NCBI RefSeq assembly: GCF_002222055.1
Contig: NZ_MUGS01000044.1
Coordinates: forward strand, 1-64,000
Origin: Flavobacterium araucananum
Lineage (GTDB): Bacteria > Bacteroidota > Bacteroidia > Flavobacteriales > Flavobacteriaceae
Length of the DNA stretch: 64,000 nucleotides
Direction: 5' to 3'
The notes under the pieces are model-generated. The model worked only from the letters and a program-made list of their open reading frames with translations. It searched no databases and had not been told where the DNA came from. The number at the start of each line of letters is the position of its first letter. Position 1 is the stretch's first letter. Shown here in pieces: positions 63,403 through 64,000 of the stretch. A program made the position numbers and the translations under genes.

Positions 63403-64000
63403 TTATAACTGTGTTACTTTTCCGGTATGAACATCATATCGCATCGAAACAATTTTAGTTTTATATTCTTTCAAAATCGAATTCTCTTGTATGAGTTTTG
63501 TCGAGTGTTTGATATTGGCATCAATTGCACCCAGATAATTGTTTACTTTGGGCTTTACTTTATCGGCTTCGATTTCTTCATTTTCCAATGAAATAGTTTC
63601 TACGATATTATCGATATGATTAAAATGCTTTTTGTAGGCTCCGTCTTTATCATTAATGTAGGCTTTTATAGCACCACATTCTGTGTGTCCCAACACTACA
63701 ATTAATTTTGTATCCAAATGCTCTACAGCATATTCGATACTGCCCATATCAATATCTGATATTAGATTACCGGCATTTCGTATTACAAACAAATCGCCAA
63801 TACCCTGATCAAAAACAATTTCTGGAGATACCCTGCTGTCTGAGCATGTTATGATTACGGCAAAAGGTTTTTGTCCGTCCTGATTCTTTAATACAGATTC
63901 TTTGTTTTGGTGGGGATGTATAGAGGTTTGATCTAAAAAACGTTGATTACCGGCAGTTAATTTTTCTAAAGCACTCAGGTTTTTACTTTCCTTGACAGGA
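63403..64000 (-). CDS. beta-class carbonic anhydrase, 5' end beyond the window
   Basis: The enzyme interconverts carbon dioxide and bicarbonate. The frame is open from the window edge to its stop at 63403, about 199 residues, so the start lies outside. The zinc site is complete: CSDSRV gives Cys and the Asp-Arg pair, GHTECGA gives His and Cys. FDQGIGDLFVIRNAGN between them is typical of the beta class. The visible N-terminal part (ALEKLTAGNQRFL) is the usual opening helix, so only about 20-40 residues, possibly a signal sequence, are missing. Confidence 0.93.
   Translation of the reverse strand, partial: PVKESKNLSALEKLTAGNQRFLDQTSIHPHQNKESVLKNQDGQKPFAVIITCSDSRVSPEIVFDQGIGDLFVIRNAGNLISDIDMGSIEYAVEHLDTKLIVVLGHTECGAIKAYINDKDGAYKKHFNHIDNIVETISLENEEIEADKVKPKVNNYLGAIDANIKHSTKLIQENSILKEYKTKIVSMRYDVHTGKVTQL

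Overview
The window looks like chromosomal DNA of a Flavobacterium-type bacterium (phylum Bacteroidota). Evidence seen in the sequence: low GC with long A/T runs between genes; the Bacteroidota promoter word TAnnTTTG in front of many genes and almost no Shine-Dalgarno sites; two outer-membrane receptor-type barrels with carboxypeptidase-regulatory-like N-termini; a type IX secretion (T9SS) C-terminal sorting domain; a TamB/TamL pair in which the TamA homologue has a lipoprotein signal; and two copies of an RNA motif that I recognise as probably Flavo-1. The species cannot be named from this window. I see no insertion sequence, prophage, CRISPR array or rRNA operon. Most of the window is ordinary core and lifestyle genes.

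Layout. 1-3.8 kb: initiator tRNA (-), then era and der, two ribosome-associated GTPases, with an unknown membrane-anchored protein and one Flavo-1 copy between them. 3.9-10.2 kb: two convergent outer-membrane receptor-type genes, the second preceded by a four-cysteine Rrf2 regulator. 10.3-13.6 kb: an envelope operon on the minus strand (M23 peptidase, MerR, LemA, two TPM-domain proteins). 13.9-19 kb: alaS, a GxxExxY gene bracketed by inverted terminator repeats, and an ABC exporter. 19.3-22.3 kb: two related lipoproteins around an astacin-like metalloprotease lipoprotein with a lectin-like tail. 22.4-32 kb: GSCFA protein, tamB, tamL and a DUF4230 protein. 32-41.2 kb: aromatic amino-acid hydroxylase, DKNYY-type protein, truncated haemoglobin, secreted GH30 glycosidase with CBM13-like and T9SS domains, and two amino-acid deaminases (ilvA, sdaA). 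41.4-48.9 kb: antiporter, DUF2625 protein, glyoxalase-like protein, 2H phosphoesterase, an AHSA1 remnant, Tat-exported polysaccharide deacetylase plus DoxX with a divergent AraC regulator, and a LOG protein. 48.9-56.8 kb: a string of minus-strand enzymes (acetyltransferase, lactonase, metallo-hydrolase, serine hydrolase, SnoaL-like, racemase, membrane protein, AraC, NmrA-like). 56.9-57.6 kb: gene-free but highly structured. 57.6-64 kb: SnoaL-like and membrane proteins, M14 carboxypeptidase, lipoprotein, acetyltransferase, SUFU-domain protein and the 3' part of a beta-carbonic anhydrase cut by the window end.

The least explained part is not the protein genes but what lies between them. At 57.23-57.37 kb there is a promoter-like word, a short reading frame with a Thr-rich stretch (MVMVLETTAT...), a hairpin and a nine-T run. 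This is the architecture of an amino-acid operon attenuator, but no biosynthetic gene follows it. Directly beside it lie a 227-bp nested palindrome, a second Flavo-1-like RNA and another palindrome. Elsewhere many gene borders carry palindromes or tandem arrays built from a small vocabulary of words (GCCACGAATT, GCCACAGATT, AGTCGCAAAG, GTTGGTTTTAACC, CTGAAATCTAAAAT, CAGTCGCAGT, ATTAGATAATG), some in paired inverted arrangement.

Several starts are set downstream of the longest open frame, because an inner ATG begins a signal peptide or conserved domain (3948, 21529, 22412, 39520-, 41143-, 44417, 47339-, 54494-, 56815-). One gene (50664-) can only start at TTG.
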